DNA of 64,000 nt from Streptomyces griseoflavus (GTDB lineage Bacteria; Actinomycetota; Actinomycetes; Streptomycetales; Streptomycetaceae): positions 91,669 to 155,668 of the forward strand of contig NZ_BMUC01000015.1 of assembly GCF_014649995.1 (NCBI RefSeq), in the 5' to 3' direction. Of the stretch, positions 8,818 to 17,183 are shown in pieces. Position 1 is the stretch's first letter, and each line of letters starts with the position of its first letter. Made by a program: the position numbers and the translations under genes. The notes under the pieces are model-generated. The model did not search any database and was not told the origin of the DNA. It saw nothing but the letters and a program-made list of their open reading frames with translations.

Positions 8818-9768
8818 TCACGGCAAGGGGGCCGTTCGCTTGGTGTAGGAGGTGACCATGGCAGTTTCCATGCGGTCGACGCCGTCAAGACAGCCGATGC
8901 GGTCGGTGAGGTAGGTGTGGAGAGCATCGGCGTCCCGGCAGACGACGATGGCGATCAGGTTGTGGGCGCCGGTCGTGGTGCCGACGAAGGCTGCCTCGGG
9001 GTCGGCGGCCAGGGCCTGGGCGACACCGCCCAGTCGGGCGGGGGTGGCGGTCAGCCAGACCAGACATTGGGCGGAGTATCCGAAGAGGCGTGGGGCCACC
9101 TCGACGTCCAGCTGGAGCACGCCCGCGGTGCGGAGTTCTTTCAGGCGACGACGGACGGCGGATTCCGACCAGCCGACCTGTTGGGCGAGGTCCGGGTAGG
9201 CCGCACGGCCGTCTGCGGCAAGGGCGGGGAGCAGGCGGCGGTCGAACTCGGTCAGGCGGAAGGGACCACCGTCCGTAGCGGGAGGTGGCCGCATCGCGGT
9301 GATCTGCTCCGCGGTAAGTGCTGATGTCCGCCCGCTCCAGCGGTGGTCCATCACCGGACGCAGCAGTCGTTGGGCGTCGACCTGTGTGATCTGTGGCAGG
9401 CGGCCGAGCCCTTCCAAGGGCGCCGGTCCCTCCTCGGCGACGCGGAAAATGCACACGATCTCAGTACCGCTGGAGAGAACGGTGACCCAGGCTGTGTCCG
9501 GGCGGCGCGCCAGCGCACGGGCCAGCGGTGCGGTGGCTGACGGCAGGCCCCGCATACGCACCAGCCATTCGGCGTGGCCGGTACGCCGGCTGTGGGGTAC
9601 GCCGGTCACGCGGGCGCTCCCCGTGCTGCGGAGCCGACCGAAGCGGCGGGCCACGGTCCGGTCGGAGACACCGAGAACATCGGCGATCTTGCTGAAGGGG
9701 GCGCGCCCGTCGAGTTGAAGCGCGTGCAGGAGTCGGAGATCGAGGACGTCCAGCGTGACCGAATCCAC
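8818..9768 (-). CDS. Lrp/AsnC-family transcriptional regulator with two AsnC units
   Basis: A protein of about 316 residues made of two Lrp/AsnC units in tandem. Each has a helix-turn-helix (first with GVSDRTVARRFGRL, second with VGWSESAVRRRLKEL) followed by an alpha/beta ligand-binding RAM-like domain. The GTG at 9768 is chosen as start because the longer frame to 9855 begins with low-complexity proline/arginine sequence and would overlap the start of the divergent VOC gene. Such regulators sense amino acids or other small metabolites. The divergent VOC gene is the likely target. Confidence 0.88.
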   Translation of the reverse strand: MDSVTLDVLDLRLLHALQLDGRAPFSKIADVLGVSDRTVARRFGRLRSTGSARVTGVPHSRRTGHAEWLVRMRGLPSATAPLARALARRPDTAWVTVLSSGTEIVCIFRVAEEGPAPLEGLGRLPQITQVDAQRLLRPVMDHRWSGRTSALTAEQITAMRPPPATDGGPFRLTEFDRRLLPALAADGRAAYPDLAQQVGWSESAVRRRLKELRTAGVLQLDVEVAPRLFGYSAQCLVWLTATPARLGGVAQALAADPEAAFVGTTTGAHNLIAIVVCRDADALHTYLTDRIGCLDGVDRMETAMVTSYTKRTAPLP

Positions 9769-9853
9769 CGGGTCAGTGTAGGCCAGTGTCGGATAGCGGC
9801 GTGGCGGCGGCAGTGGGAGGTGACGCGCGGACGGTCGAGGAACCATCGGCCTC

Positions 9854-10729
9854 ATGACACGCGACGTCCAAGGGATCCATCACACCGGCATCCTGACCCG
9901 CGACCTCGATGGGCTCGAACGGGCTTATCTCTCCCTCGGGTTCACCCTCAGTCCTCGCTCCCGGCACCTGCTCGGCGGGCAGCCGGGCCAACCGCCGGTG
10001 CCCGGTTGCACGGCCAACCGGTGCGCGCTGTTCGGCGGGTCGTACATAGAGCTGCTCGGGATCGTGGACGAATCCGCACCCGATCCTTGGCACACCAAGG
10101 CGATGGCCGACGAGTACGAGGGTTTCCGGCTGCTCAACCTCGACACCGACGACGCCGAAAGCGCCGACCGTCGGTTGACGGACGCCGGGTTGCGGACCTC
10201 GGGAGTGCTGGAACTGGAGCGAGACGTCGACACGGAGGAGGGACCGCGCACGGTGCGCGCCCGCGCCGTACACATCGATCCGCGTTCGACTCCTGAGGGC
10301 CATGTCGGAATCGCCCAGCATCTCACTCGCCGGTATGTGCACCAGCCACGCTATCTCAGCCACCCGAACGGCGCCCGGGGTCTCGGCGCCGTACTGATCG
10401 TGGCCGCCGACACCGAGTTCGACGAGATCACGAACCGGTACACCCGCATCGTGGAGACAACCTTCAGGTACGAGGGCCCGGTCGCCGTTCTGGAGACGGC
10501 CGCCGCACGGTTGGAGATCGTCCGTGCCTCGCACGCCGGTGACATACTGCCCGGCGAACCCGTCCCGGCCTCCTCGTACCTGGCCGCGATGACCGTTCTG
10601 GTCGACGACGTCGATGACACCCGAAAGATCGTCGAGAGCGGCGGGACAGCAACCGCGCCCGTTGGTGGCGGATTCTTCGTTTCCGCCCGCCACACGTATG
10701 GAGCCGGCCTCTTCTTCAGCCGCGGCTGA
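9854..10729 (+). CDS. VOC-family (glyoxalase-like) protein
   Basis: A 291-residue protein of the vicinal oxygen chelate superfamily. It opens with GIHHTGILTRDLD, the first beta-alpha-beta unit with its metal-ligand histidine. Later come GGSYIELLGIVD and a second module around ASSYLAAMTVLVDDVDDT. Its length and two-module form fit the glyoxalase-like domain group (dioxygenase or isomerase-like enzymes). The substrate is unknown. It is divergent from the two-unit Lrp regulator with almost no gap between the long reading frames. Confidence 0.85.
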   Translation: MTRDVQGIHHTGILTRDLDGLERAYLSLGFTLSPRSRHLLGGQPGQPPVPGCTANRCALFGGSYIELLGIVDESAPDPWHTKAMADEYEGFRLLNLDTDDAESADRRLTDAGLRTSGVLELERDVDTEEGPRTVRARAVHIDPRSTPEGHVGIAQHLTRRYVHQPRYLSHPNGARGLGAVLIVAADTEFDEITNRYTRIVETTFRYEGPVAVLETAAARLEIVRASHAGDILPGEPVPASSYLAAMTVLVDDVDDTRKIVESGGTATAPVGGGFFVSARHTYGAGLFFSRG

Positions 10730-10832
10730 ACCTCCCGGCGGTTGTTGCTTCCGCGCGCCCGGCCTTCGAACGGCCGACCCGTGGAAAAGGCTGCCGCTCC
10801 CTTACACGTCTTCACTCTCCTCGGAGGAGACC

Positions 10833-11411
10833 ATGCTCGGTACTCTCATGATCCTCGTCGGCCCTGCGTTGGGATTTCGCCTGCTCGGCTGCCTGGGGAT
10901 CAGACGGTTCGCGACCTGGCGAGCGAGTCTCACGCACGGCTTGGCAGTCATGCTCGTGGCCACCGCGACCGCGCACTTCACGCCACCGAGCGTCACCATG
11001 ATCCCCAGTCACGACGATCTCTCAGCCATGGTGCCGCCGTTCGTACCATTCCCTCACGCAATGGTCTACGTGACCGGGGCACTTGAGTTCCTCGGTGCCG
11101 CCGGGCTCCTTCGGGCCACGACACGGCCGGCGGCCGGGATCTCCCTGGCCCTGCTCTTTGCGCTCATGCTGCCGGCCAACATCTACGCAGCCCTCGAAGA
11201 CATTCCGCTCAACGGCGCCCCAGCCACGCCCTTGTGGTTCAGGATTCCCGAGCAGCTGCTCTTCATCGTCCTCGCCCTGTGGGCCGCCACCACTGCCCGC
11301 GAGGTCCCCCGGCGCGTGACTGATGAGCGATCCGGCGAAGGCGAGGGCTTCGGAGCCGGCAGTGGTCATGCGCGCTGGACTGATACAGGCTCACTGGGAT
11401 CCGGACGGTGA
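10833..11411 (+). CDS. DoxX-like membrane protein
   Basis: A protein of about 192 residues with four hydrophobic helices (about residues 2-20, 28-48, 70-100 and 128-148) and a polar C-terminal tail. The pattern PFPHAMVYVTGALEFLGAAGLL matches the core of DoxX-like small membrane proteins. The ATG at 10833 follows CGGAGGAGA, which fixes the start. Function in this family is poorly defined. It lies about 100 bases after the VOC gene on the same strand, possibly the same transcript. Confidence 0.8.
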   Translation: MLGTLMILVGPALGFRLLGCLGIRRFATWRASLTHGLAVMLVATATAHFTPPSVTMIPSHDDLSAMVPPFVPFPHAMVYVTGALEFLGAAGLLRATTRPAAGISLALLFALMLPANIYAALEDIPLNGAPATPLWFRIPEQLLFIVLALWAATTAREVPRRVTDERSGEGEGFGAGSGHARWTDTGSLGSGR

Positions 11412-11538
11412 TCGGCCATCCGCCGTCTTTGTGCTGGGCAGCCTGGTGGAAGGTGGGTGCGGAGCGTCCGCTTCGGTGGCGGTCGGACAGACCGTCTTCC
11501 ACTCGGAGGCCCTGGCAGCGGCGGTGAGGCGGACCGTG

Positions 11539-12369
11539 TCAGTCCAGGAACGCCATCAGGTGCTCGTTCAACTGCTGTGGCGCGGTGAGAGGCAGCGAGT
11601 GGTGGGTGGCTCCGGGCAGTACCACCACGGTGCTCTGCGGTAGCTTCCGGGCGCGGTCGGCGACCTTCCCGGCGTCGTGGGCGCGGCTGTGTTCCGCGAG
11701 CATCACCAAGACGGGCATACGGAGGCCGGCCACCCGGGGGCGGGAGCCGGCGATCAGCTTGCGGCCGGGAACGGTGGCGGCCAGGGCGTACAGGCGCTGC
11801 CAGGCCTCGTCCGGGTGAGCCCCCGCCGTCTCCCACTGCAGGAAGGCGGTGGCGCGGGCCTGACTGGGGCGGACGAGATGCGGAAGCGCGCGCAGCAAGT
11901 AGCGGGGCCGGAAGCCGGCGAAGACCTGGGTGGGGTCGATAAGGGCGAGGCGGTCGATCCGCCGGGGTGCGTGAAGTGCGTATCTGACGGCCAGCCAGGC
12001 ACCGTAGGAGTGGCCGCACAGGTGCGTAGCGGCGAGGCCGAGGCCGTCCAGCAGGGCGTCCATCCAGCCCATCAGGTCGTCGGCGGTCCTCAGGGGTGTG
12101 CCGCCGCGTACGGTTCGGCCGGCGTCACCCAGGATGTCCACGGCATGGACACGGTGGCGCCGGCCCAGAGCCGGTGCGTTGGCGAACCAGACCAGGCCAG
12201 TGGCGGAACCGCCGTGCAGCAGCACCAGCGGGGCGCCGTCGGCCGGACCGTACACATGGACCCGGGTTCGCCCGTAGGGGGTGTCGATGTCGCGGTCCTC
12301 GGTGGAGTCCGGCCACTGGGCGCGGAGTTCGTCATAGGCGAGATCGAAAGCTGTCCGGGACACTGGCAT
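11539..12369 (-). CDS. Alpha/beta hydrolase
   Basis: A 276-residue alpha/beta hydrolase fold enzyme. The oxyanion region is LLHGGSATG (50-58), the nucleophile elbow is GHSYGA with S121, and the C-terminal catalytic histidine is in GATHHSLP. Substrate class (ester, lactone or epoxide) cannot be decided. It is divergent from a MarR regulator. Its ribosome site (GAGAGG) overlaps the tandem repeats I assign as the MarR operator, so direct repression by the neighbour is very likely. Confidence 0.92.
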   Translation of the reverse strand: MPVSRTAFDLAYDELRAQWPDSTEDRDIDTPYGRTRVHVYGPADGAPLVLLHGGSATGLVWFANAPALGRRHRVHAVDILGDAGRTVRGGTPLRTADDLMGWMDALLDGLGLAATHLCGHSYGAWLAVRYALHAPRRIDRLALIDPTQVFAGFRPRYLLRALPHLVRPSQARATAFLQWETAGAHPDEAWQRLYALAATVPGRKLIAGSRPRVAGLRMPVLVMLAEHSRAHDAGKVADRARKLPQSTVVVLPGATHHSLPLTAPQQLNEHLMAFLD

Positions 12370-12372
12370 TCC

Positions 12373-12407
12373 TCTCGTTCAGCGATATTCTCGTTCAGCG
12401 AGAGATA
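12373..12407. promoter_or_regulatory. Tandem operator-like repeats between hydrolase and MarR genes
   Basis: TCTCGTTCAGCGA occurs twice, at 12373-12385 and 12389-12401, a 16-bp period. The second copy is part of an imperfect palindrome (TCTCG-TTCAG-CGAGA) extending to about 12407. Both lie in the 64-base gap between the divergent hydrolase and MarR starts, overlapping the hydrolase ribosome site. Binding by the MarR protein is inferred from location and symmetry. Confidence 0.65.
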
Positions 12408-12433
12408 CTACGCATGGGTTCCAGGGAGCGTGA

Positions 12434-12889
12434 ATGAACGACCGAAGCCCGGTCATGCAACTGGTCCACCTGCTGCGGGCGGTGACCGTCGAGTTCGACC
12501 TGCTCGGCTCCGAGTTCGCCGAGCGCCACGGGCTGCACCCCACCGACGTACGCGCGTTGATCCATCTGCTGGACGCGGCGCGGGACGACACCCCCGCCAC
12601 GCCGGGGTGGCTCGGTCGCCAGCTGCGCCTGAACTCGGCCGGCACCACCGCCCTGATCGACCGGCTGGAGCGACTCGAACTGGTCCGGCGCACCAAGGAC
12701 ACCGTCGATCGGCGACGCGTGCTGCTGGAGGTGGAGGAGAAGGCCATCGAACTCGGATGGTCCTTCTTCGGGCCGTTGATCGCCGACGTGGTGGCGGTCG
12801 CGGAAGACTTCGACACGGGCGAAGTGGAGACCGTGCGCCGCTTCCTGACCGCGGTGCTGGGATCCGCCCAACAGGCACGAACAGACTGA
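12434..12889 (+). CDS. MarR-family transcriptional regulator
   Basis: A 151-residue winged-helix protein of normal MarR length. It has an N-terminal dimerisation helix, a helix-turn-helix around GWLGRQLRLNSAGTTALIDRLERL, a wing with DRRRVLLEVE, and a C-terminal dimerisation helix. The ATG follows AGGGAG. These proteins are usually autorepressors that release DNA on binding a phenolic or other small ligand. Divergent placement beside the hydrolase and the repeat pair between them support a simple regulator-target pair. Confidence 0.92.
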   Translation: MNDRSPVMQLVHLLRAVTVEFDLLGSEFAERHGLHPTDVRALIHLLDAARDDTPATPGWLGRQLRLNSAGTTALIDRLERLELVRRTKDTVDRRRVLLEVEEKAIELGWSFFGPLIADVVAVAEDFDTGEVETVRRFLTAVLGSAQQARTD

Positions 12890-13082
12890 CCAGCGCCACT
12901 CTGTACGGCCGTGAAGGACGGGGCGACGCGGCGGGTCACCTGCTGCCGCCCTCACCGGTACGGACGGGACCGTGGCCGACTGTCTGTTGCCGACCGCTTC
13001 CCGTCCCCTCGCGCGGGCCCTGTCCGCCATGCGGCCAGAACCGGAACGACCACACACCTCGAGCAGAACGGGAGACCATGCC

Positions 13083-13508
13083 ATGGCTAGTCAAGCGCCG
13101 ACGGCCGTAAACGGACACCGCCACTCCGTATTCCTCAGGACCACGATCGCGTTACAGACCCTGACCATCTTCTTGCAGGCCGTCTCCGCCGGCCTGCTGA
13201 TGACCTCCGCCTACGGAGAGACGCTGCACAGTGTCGGAGCTCGCGTGATGTACGGCTCGACGATGCTGTACGTACTCGCGGCGGTGCTGGCGTGGAAACC
13301 GGGCGGCGGCTCGCCGCGGCCCGTCTGGCATGCTTCAGGCTTCCTGGTCCTCGCTTCTGCTCAGGTCGTGCTCGGCATCGCCCACGTTCCGTCGGTGCAC
13401 CTGCCCCTGGGTGTGCTGATGTTCGGGCTGAGCGTGCTGGCGCTCGCATCTCGCCGGAACCTGGCAGACATACCGGACCACCGCGGAAATCATGGAGCCA
13501 CGTCGTGA
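13083..13508 (+). CDS. Small integral membrane protein
   Basis: A 141-residue protein with four hydrophobic segments (about residues 20-42, 57-70, 80-98 and 104-120). No signature was recognised. The ATG at 13083 is preceded by GGGAG. It starts about 190 bases after the MarR gene on the same strand; that gap holds no recognised gene. A run of nine C bases lies shortly after its stop (about 13529-13537). Confidence 0.7.
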   Translation: MASQAPTAVNGHRHSVFLRTTIALQTLTIFLQAVSAGLLMTSAYGETLHSVGARVMYGSTMLYVLAAVLAWKPGGGSPRPVWHASGFLVLASAQVVLGIAHVPSVHLPLGVLMFGLSVLALASRRNLADIPDHRGNHGATS

Positions 13509-13550
13509 CCGTCAGCATCCTCACCCCACCCCCCCCCGAGGCCGACTGCG

Positions 13551-14531
13551 CTACCCGGGGTTCGCGGTGAGCACGTCCCTTCCCAACGGGGTGAGGGTGT
13601 GAATCACCGTGTTTCCTCGCCGAGTGGACGCGATCAATCCTGCCTCGCGGAGGATGGTGGCGTGTTGGCTGGCAGTGGGTAGGGCCAGCCCGGTACGCCT
13701 GGCGAGTTCTCCGGTCGTGCAACCGTCTTCGACAGCACGCAGAGCCATGGCTCGGCTTTCCCCGAGCAAGCGCCGCAGCGCCTGGCCCCTACGAGGGTCC
13801 GTCTGGTGGCCCGCCCACCACCGCGGCCCCCGGTTCACCGGATACACCAGCGTCGGGGGGAGCCCCGGATCGATGAAGGTGACCGGGGTACGCCAGCAGA
13901 ACACCGATGGGACGAGAAGCAGTCCCCGGCCCGCCAGTCGGAGGTCGCGGTCGGTTGGGTAGTCGGCCTCCAGCACCGGCCGATTCCACCGCAACGTCGG
14001 CCGGAAACTCTCAAGCATCGCCTCGACCCCGCCGTGCAGGACGGCTCGTGCGCGCACCCCGCGGTCGGCGTCGGTGAGCGCCTGAATGCGCTGCCAGTGC
14101 GTTCCGACGGCACAGGTGTAGTACGCGCGAAGTGACTGCCCGAGCGCCCGCAACGCACCCGGTTCGCCGTCCATCAACGGTCGCGTCCACATCGGCAATC
14201 TGGGGAGGACGGCCAACTCCTGTCGTATTCGCTGTGAGGGAGTGGACAGGACGCCTTCGATGCCCGCTGCCAGGTCTTGTGCTTCCTGGGGAGGGGTGAG
14301 GAAGTCGGGAAAATCACCGCTGGGCGGAGCGAGGCACCGAATGAGCCGGATCTGTTCCGGTGGGAGGTGGCGAAGCGCGGACCGGGCACACAGGCGCCAG
14401 CCGTCGAAGACCGCCTGGCCGTCCCGGTTGCCCAGGAGGGTGGCGCTGAGTATCGCCTCCCATAAGGGATGCGGTCCCGCGGCGAGTCTGGTGCGGAGCA
14501 GATCCTCGCTCGTGAAGTGCACCCTGAGCAT
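13551..14531 (-). CDS. ArsR-like winged-helix transcriptional regulator
   Basis: A protein of about 326 residues. An N-terminal domain of about 220 residues, starting MLRVHFTSEDLLRTRLA, has no known catalytic motif. A C-terminal ArsR-type winged helix contains TGELARRTGLALPTASQHATILREAGL and ends with a wing reading GNTVIHTLTPLG. A GGGAGGT ribosome site 6 nt before the ATG at 14531 supports this start over the upstream ATG at 14567. The gene at 62617-63642 has the same two-domain plan, so the two are paralogues. Ligand and targets are unknown. Confidence 0.87.
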   Translation of the reverse strand: MLRVHFTSEDLLRTRLAAGPHPLWEAILSATLLGNRDGQAVFDGWRLCARSALRHLPPEQIRLIRCLAPPSGDFPDFLTPPQEAQDLAAGIEGVLSTPSQRIRQELAVLPRLPMWTRPLMDGEPGALRALGQSLRAYYTCAVGTHWQRIQALTDADRGVRARAVLHGGVEAMLESFRPTLRWNRPVLEADYPTDRDLRLAGRGLLLVPSVFCWRTPVTFIDPGLPPTLVYPVNRGPRWWAGHQTDPRRGQALRRLLGESRAMALRAVEDGCTTGELARRTGLALPTASQHATILREAGLIASTRRGNTVIHTLTPLGRDVLTANPG

Positions 14532-14675
14532 CACAGACCTCCCACCGATCAGGTTCGGATTCTGCATGCCTCACGCCGTCTTGAGCAGTGGTTTTTCGGC
14601 TCACATGAAAGGACCTGGCTTCAGTCCCGGCCCTCTCGCATCCTGAAACCACACACACGAAAGGGGGAACACGGC

Positions 14676-14999
14676 ATGCGAGTTTCCAGGAAGTCGACCA
14701 CTGTCGCGGTCACCACGGCGGCGATATGCGGCGCACTGGCCGTTTCGTCTCCTACGGCTGCTGCGGCTCCGACACCGGCGCCCACGGCCGAGGCACCCAC
14801 GTGCGTCTCACGGTACTGGGACAACGACCCGTCCGGGTTCGGTGTGAACATCAAGAACAACTGCACCTACACCGTGCGGGTGAAGGTCATTGTCGACTGG
14901 GGCACCGACAGCCCGTGCTGGACCCTGGCCCCCGGGCAGGGAAAGTACTGGTTCAAGGAGACGGTCACGGGGTCGTACAGCCACTTGGCCACGTGCTGA
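14676..14999 (+). CDS. Secreted tendamistat-like small protein (alpha-amylase inhibitor fold)
   Basis: A 107-residue pre-protein: a signal peptide (MRVSRKSTTVAVTTAAIC..., cleavage near AAA-APT) and a mature domain of about 75 residues with exactly four cysteines. Compared from memory with tendamistat (C11, C27, C45, C73), the second-to-third cysteine spacing is identical (18), and the blocks APTC, TVRVKV, CWTLAPGQ and the closing LATC match APSC, TVTVKV, CYAVAPGQ and LARC. The inhibitory WRY triad is absent; the equivalent loop is longer and acidic. It may be an inhibitor of another target, or a non-inhibitory relative. The ribosome site AAAGGGGG precedes the ATG. Confidence 0.7.
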   Translation: MRVSRKSTTVAVTTAAICGALAVSSPTAAAAPTPAPTAEAPTCVSRYWDNDPSGFGVNIKNNCTYTVRVKVIVDWGTDSPCWTLAPGQGKYWFKETVTGSYSHLATC

Positions 15000-15108
15000 C
15001 GTCCAGGGCGTGCACACAGGCGGGTTCAGTCACGGATTCGCGCCGGCCGCACACCACCAGGGCCGCATGAGGCCCGACTCACCACAGCCGCACACCGAAA
15101 GAGGAGAG

Positions 15109-15474
15109 ATGAAGATCGGTAAAACGAGCCTCGTCAGGTTGGCCTCGGTGCTCACAGGCTCTCTCATGCTCGTTCTCGCCGCCACCCTGCCGGCTCAGTC
15201 GGCGAGCTACTTCCGGGCGTATCTTGGGAGCAACTACGCGGGTGTGGGCGCAGACCGCGAGTGGGTCGAGGTCTGCGACATCGAACGAGACGGAAACGGT
15301 GTCTACGCCGCGTTCTACGTCAAGTACGGGGGCTATGCGGGGACGGTGCGTGACGGCAACGGATCGTCAGGCGGCTGCGGAAACGCGCGGTTCGCCGGCA
15401 CCATCATCGGGGTGGAACTCTGCGAGGACCAGGTGACCGGTCCTCTGTGCGACTACTGGCCCGTGCCCTCCTAG
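15109..15474 (+). CDS. Small secreted protein of unknown function
   Basis: A 121-residue protein with a Sec signal (MKIGKTSLVRLASVLTGSLMLVLAA..., cleavage near QSA-SYF). The mature part of about 90 residues has four cysteines and many glycine and aromatic residues, suggesting a small disulfide-bonded beta protein. GAGGAGA directly before the ATG fixes the start. It follows the tendamistat-like gene by about 110 bases on the same strand. No family was recognised; a secreted inhibitor or binding protein would fit size and context, but this is a guess. Confidence 0.75.
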   Translation: MKIGKTSLVRLASVLTGSLMLVLAATLPAQSASYFRAYLGSNYAGVGADREWVEVCDIERDGNGVYAAFYVKYGGYAGTVRDGNGSSGGCGNARFAGTIIGVELCEDQVTGPLCDYWPVPS

Positions 15475-15782
15475 TGACCTGAGGCGAAGAGTCGTCGGCA
15501 GGAGGCGGCGACTGGGTCGAGGCCTCGGCGGCGGTCCGGGCGAGCCGAACGCAGATAGGGCGTTCGAGGGTTTGGACGGAGCGGTGGACACCGCGCCTCA
15601 GCGTCTTCCGGTGAGCTCGGCGAGCCACCGCTCCACCAGGTTCCGCCAGAACGAACTCGTCAACTGTCGGACGCCGGTGGAAGCGCGGTCGCGCCGAGCT
15701 CACCGAGTGTGACTGCCGTCTTGCTCGTCCAACCGAACTTTGTTTACAGCAAACGGAGTTAAGGCCACGTACGCTCGGACCC
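15475..15782. other. Intergenic region with a 14-bp inverted repeat
   Basis: About 310 bases without a gene. CGGTGAGCTCGGCG (15609-15622) reappears inverted at 15692-15705, with 69 bases between. The A+T-richer stretch TTTGTTTACAGCAAACGGAG near 15739-15758 is the likely promoter area of the next gene. Confidence 0.5.
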
Positions 15783-16217
15783 GTGCCCCGCCATCCGAAG
15801 AAGCCTCGCCTGCTGATTGCAGACGGGCGCGCGTATCTGTGGACGCTGCGTCACCGCCACAGCGTGGTGGACAGCGGCAGGTCATGCCGCGAGACCCTCA
15901 CGCTGTACCCGCAGCCGGCCGGCGTCTGCGGCCCCCTACGCATCGTCTTCGCCGGGGGCCCGGGCCGGTACGTCCCGGGCGGAGCTCCCCTGGGCTCTGG
16001 AGACGTGGGTTTCGTCCGTGGCGCCTCCCTGAACCTGCACGAACCCGGCGCCGTCCGAGCTCTCCTCGACGCGGCGTCGGCCTCAGGGTGGCAGCCGGAG
16101 GGGCGACGGGTAGTGGAGATCGACGGCTGGCGCCTGCTGGAGGCGGTAGCCGCCGCGCAAGCCGAGGCCACCGGCCCCACGTGTCCGAGGCCGGCTACGA
16201 CAACGACGGATCCGTGA
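15783..16217 (+). CDS. Conserved-looking hypothetical protein
   Basis: A 144-residue soluble protein starting with GTG. The first 115 residues look like a compact alpha/beta domain (PRLLIADGRAYLWTLRHRH, LRIVFAGGPGRYV, VVEIDGWRLLEAV); the last 20 are a threonine/proline-rich tail. Streptomycetes encode many proteins of this kind, but I cannot attach a function. It is preceded by an A+T-rich promoter-like stretch and followed by an empty 350-base region, so it is probably transcribed alone. Confidence 0.65.
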   Translation: MPRHPKKPRLLIADGRAYLWTLRHRHSVVDSGRSCRETLTLYPQPAGVCGPLRIVFAGGPGRYVPGGAPLGSGDVGFVRGASLNLHEPGAVRALLDAASASGWQPEGRRVVEIDGWRLLEAVAAAQAEATGPTCPRPATTTTDP

Positions 16218-16567
16218 CGAAGAACAACTGGAGGGCGCACAGCCACTGCTGCCAAGGCAGTGGGAGCGCCTTCGAGCCGCCCCCGGGGTCGCGAAGATGA
16301 GCACGGTGCGTCCGACGAGGAAGTGCGGCAGGAGCCGGTGGGGCTCGCACGGTCGGCAACTGCTCGTTGCTGTGAGGAGCAAGACACCTGTCGGGCTGAA
16401 GCCCCTGTCTTGTGACGCACTCGGGGTGCGGGACGACAGTGATGTGGGCCGGCAGCGGGCACGGTAGTGTGTGGGAAGCGTCGCGTGCCGGTGGCAGACT
16501 GTGTCAGGCATGGAGGCGCCGGATCGAAGGAGGCCGACGATGCGTTCGTCGCACCCTTCGTTCTCGC
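16218..16567. other. Intergenic region upstream of hemerythrin gene
   Basis: About 350 bases. The only item of note is at the 3' end: an AAGGAGG ribosome site followed by a 12-codon frame (16540-16575) that overlaps the hemerythrin start. The rest shows no gene and no strong hairpin. Confidence 0.4.
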
Positions 16568-16575
16568 GTGACTGA
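16540..16575 (+). CDS. Possible 11-residue leader peptide overlapping hemerythrin gene
   Basis: ATG at 16540 opens MRSSHPSFSRD and stops with TGA at 16573-16575, eight bases inside the hemerythrin frame. AAGGAGG lies 6 bases upstream, the best ribosome site in the area, whereas the hemerythrin GTG at 16568 has none of its own. This suggests translational coupling or a leader peptide. It could equally mean that the strong site is fortuitous. Confidence 0.35.
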   Translation: MRSSHPSFSRD

Positions 16576-17038
16576 GCGCGAGACGACCAGGCTCGTTGCC
16601 TGGAGCCAAGAACTCCGCCGGGTGCACGGCCGACTGCGAGAAGCGCTGTCCATGACCCGCGCGTCCCTTGCCGATGGCACCCCCGGTGAATCAGCCACCC
16701 GTGAACTGCTGCTGTACTGCCATGGCTTCTGCACGGCTCTCGACAGCCACCACCAAGGCGAAGACCGCACCCTGTTCCCGGCCGTCGCAGCCGCGCACCC
16801 GGAGCTGCGCCCGGTGCTGCGATCGCTGGAACAGGATCACTCGATGATCGCCCACCTGCTGGGCAGCCTGCGTGCCGCTGTCGAGCGGGCCGCGCCGCCT
16901 GAGGAGCTCGACCACCACCTCGAAGGCATTGCCGCGATCATGGAGAACCACTTTCGCTACGAGGAGCGGCAACTGCTCACCGTGCTCGAAACCGTTGAAC
17001 TGGCGGCCGCACCCGGAGAGGTATTGGGCCCGCTATGA
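16568..17038 (+). CDS. Hemerythrin domain-containing protein
   Basis: A protein of about 156 residues forming one HHE four-helix bundle. Metal-site residues appear in order: H20 (RRVHGRL), H61/H62 with E65 (HHQGED), H91 (EQDHSMI), and H128 with E132 (NHFRYEE). Such proteins carry a di-iron centre and bind oxygen, nitric oxide or iron, or act in redox sensing. The GTG at 16568 is the best start at the N-terminal edge of the domain. It is convergent with the polymerase-like gene. Confidence 0.88.
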   Translation: MTERETTRLVAWSQELRRVHGRLREALSMTRASLADGTPGESATRELLLYCHGFCTALDSHHQGEDRTLFPAVAAAHPELRPVLRSLEQDHSMIAHLLGSLRAAVERAAPPEELDHHLEGIAAIMENHFRYEERQLLTVLETVELAAAPGEVLGPL

Positions 17039-17183
17039 CCTTCAAGCGGACAGTGGGGGCGGTGGTGACGGCCCTGCGGATCGACCAGCCCTGTTGCGCG
17101 TTGTGAGCACTGGTTGTACGTGCTGCGCACCGGCTGGAGTACTGCGGGCACGAACCTTCCTCACGAGCGGTCACGGGAAGGGT

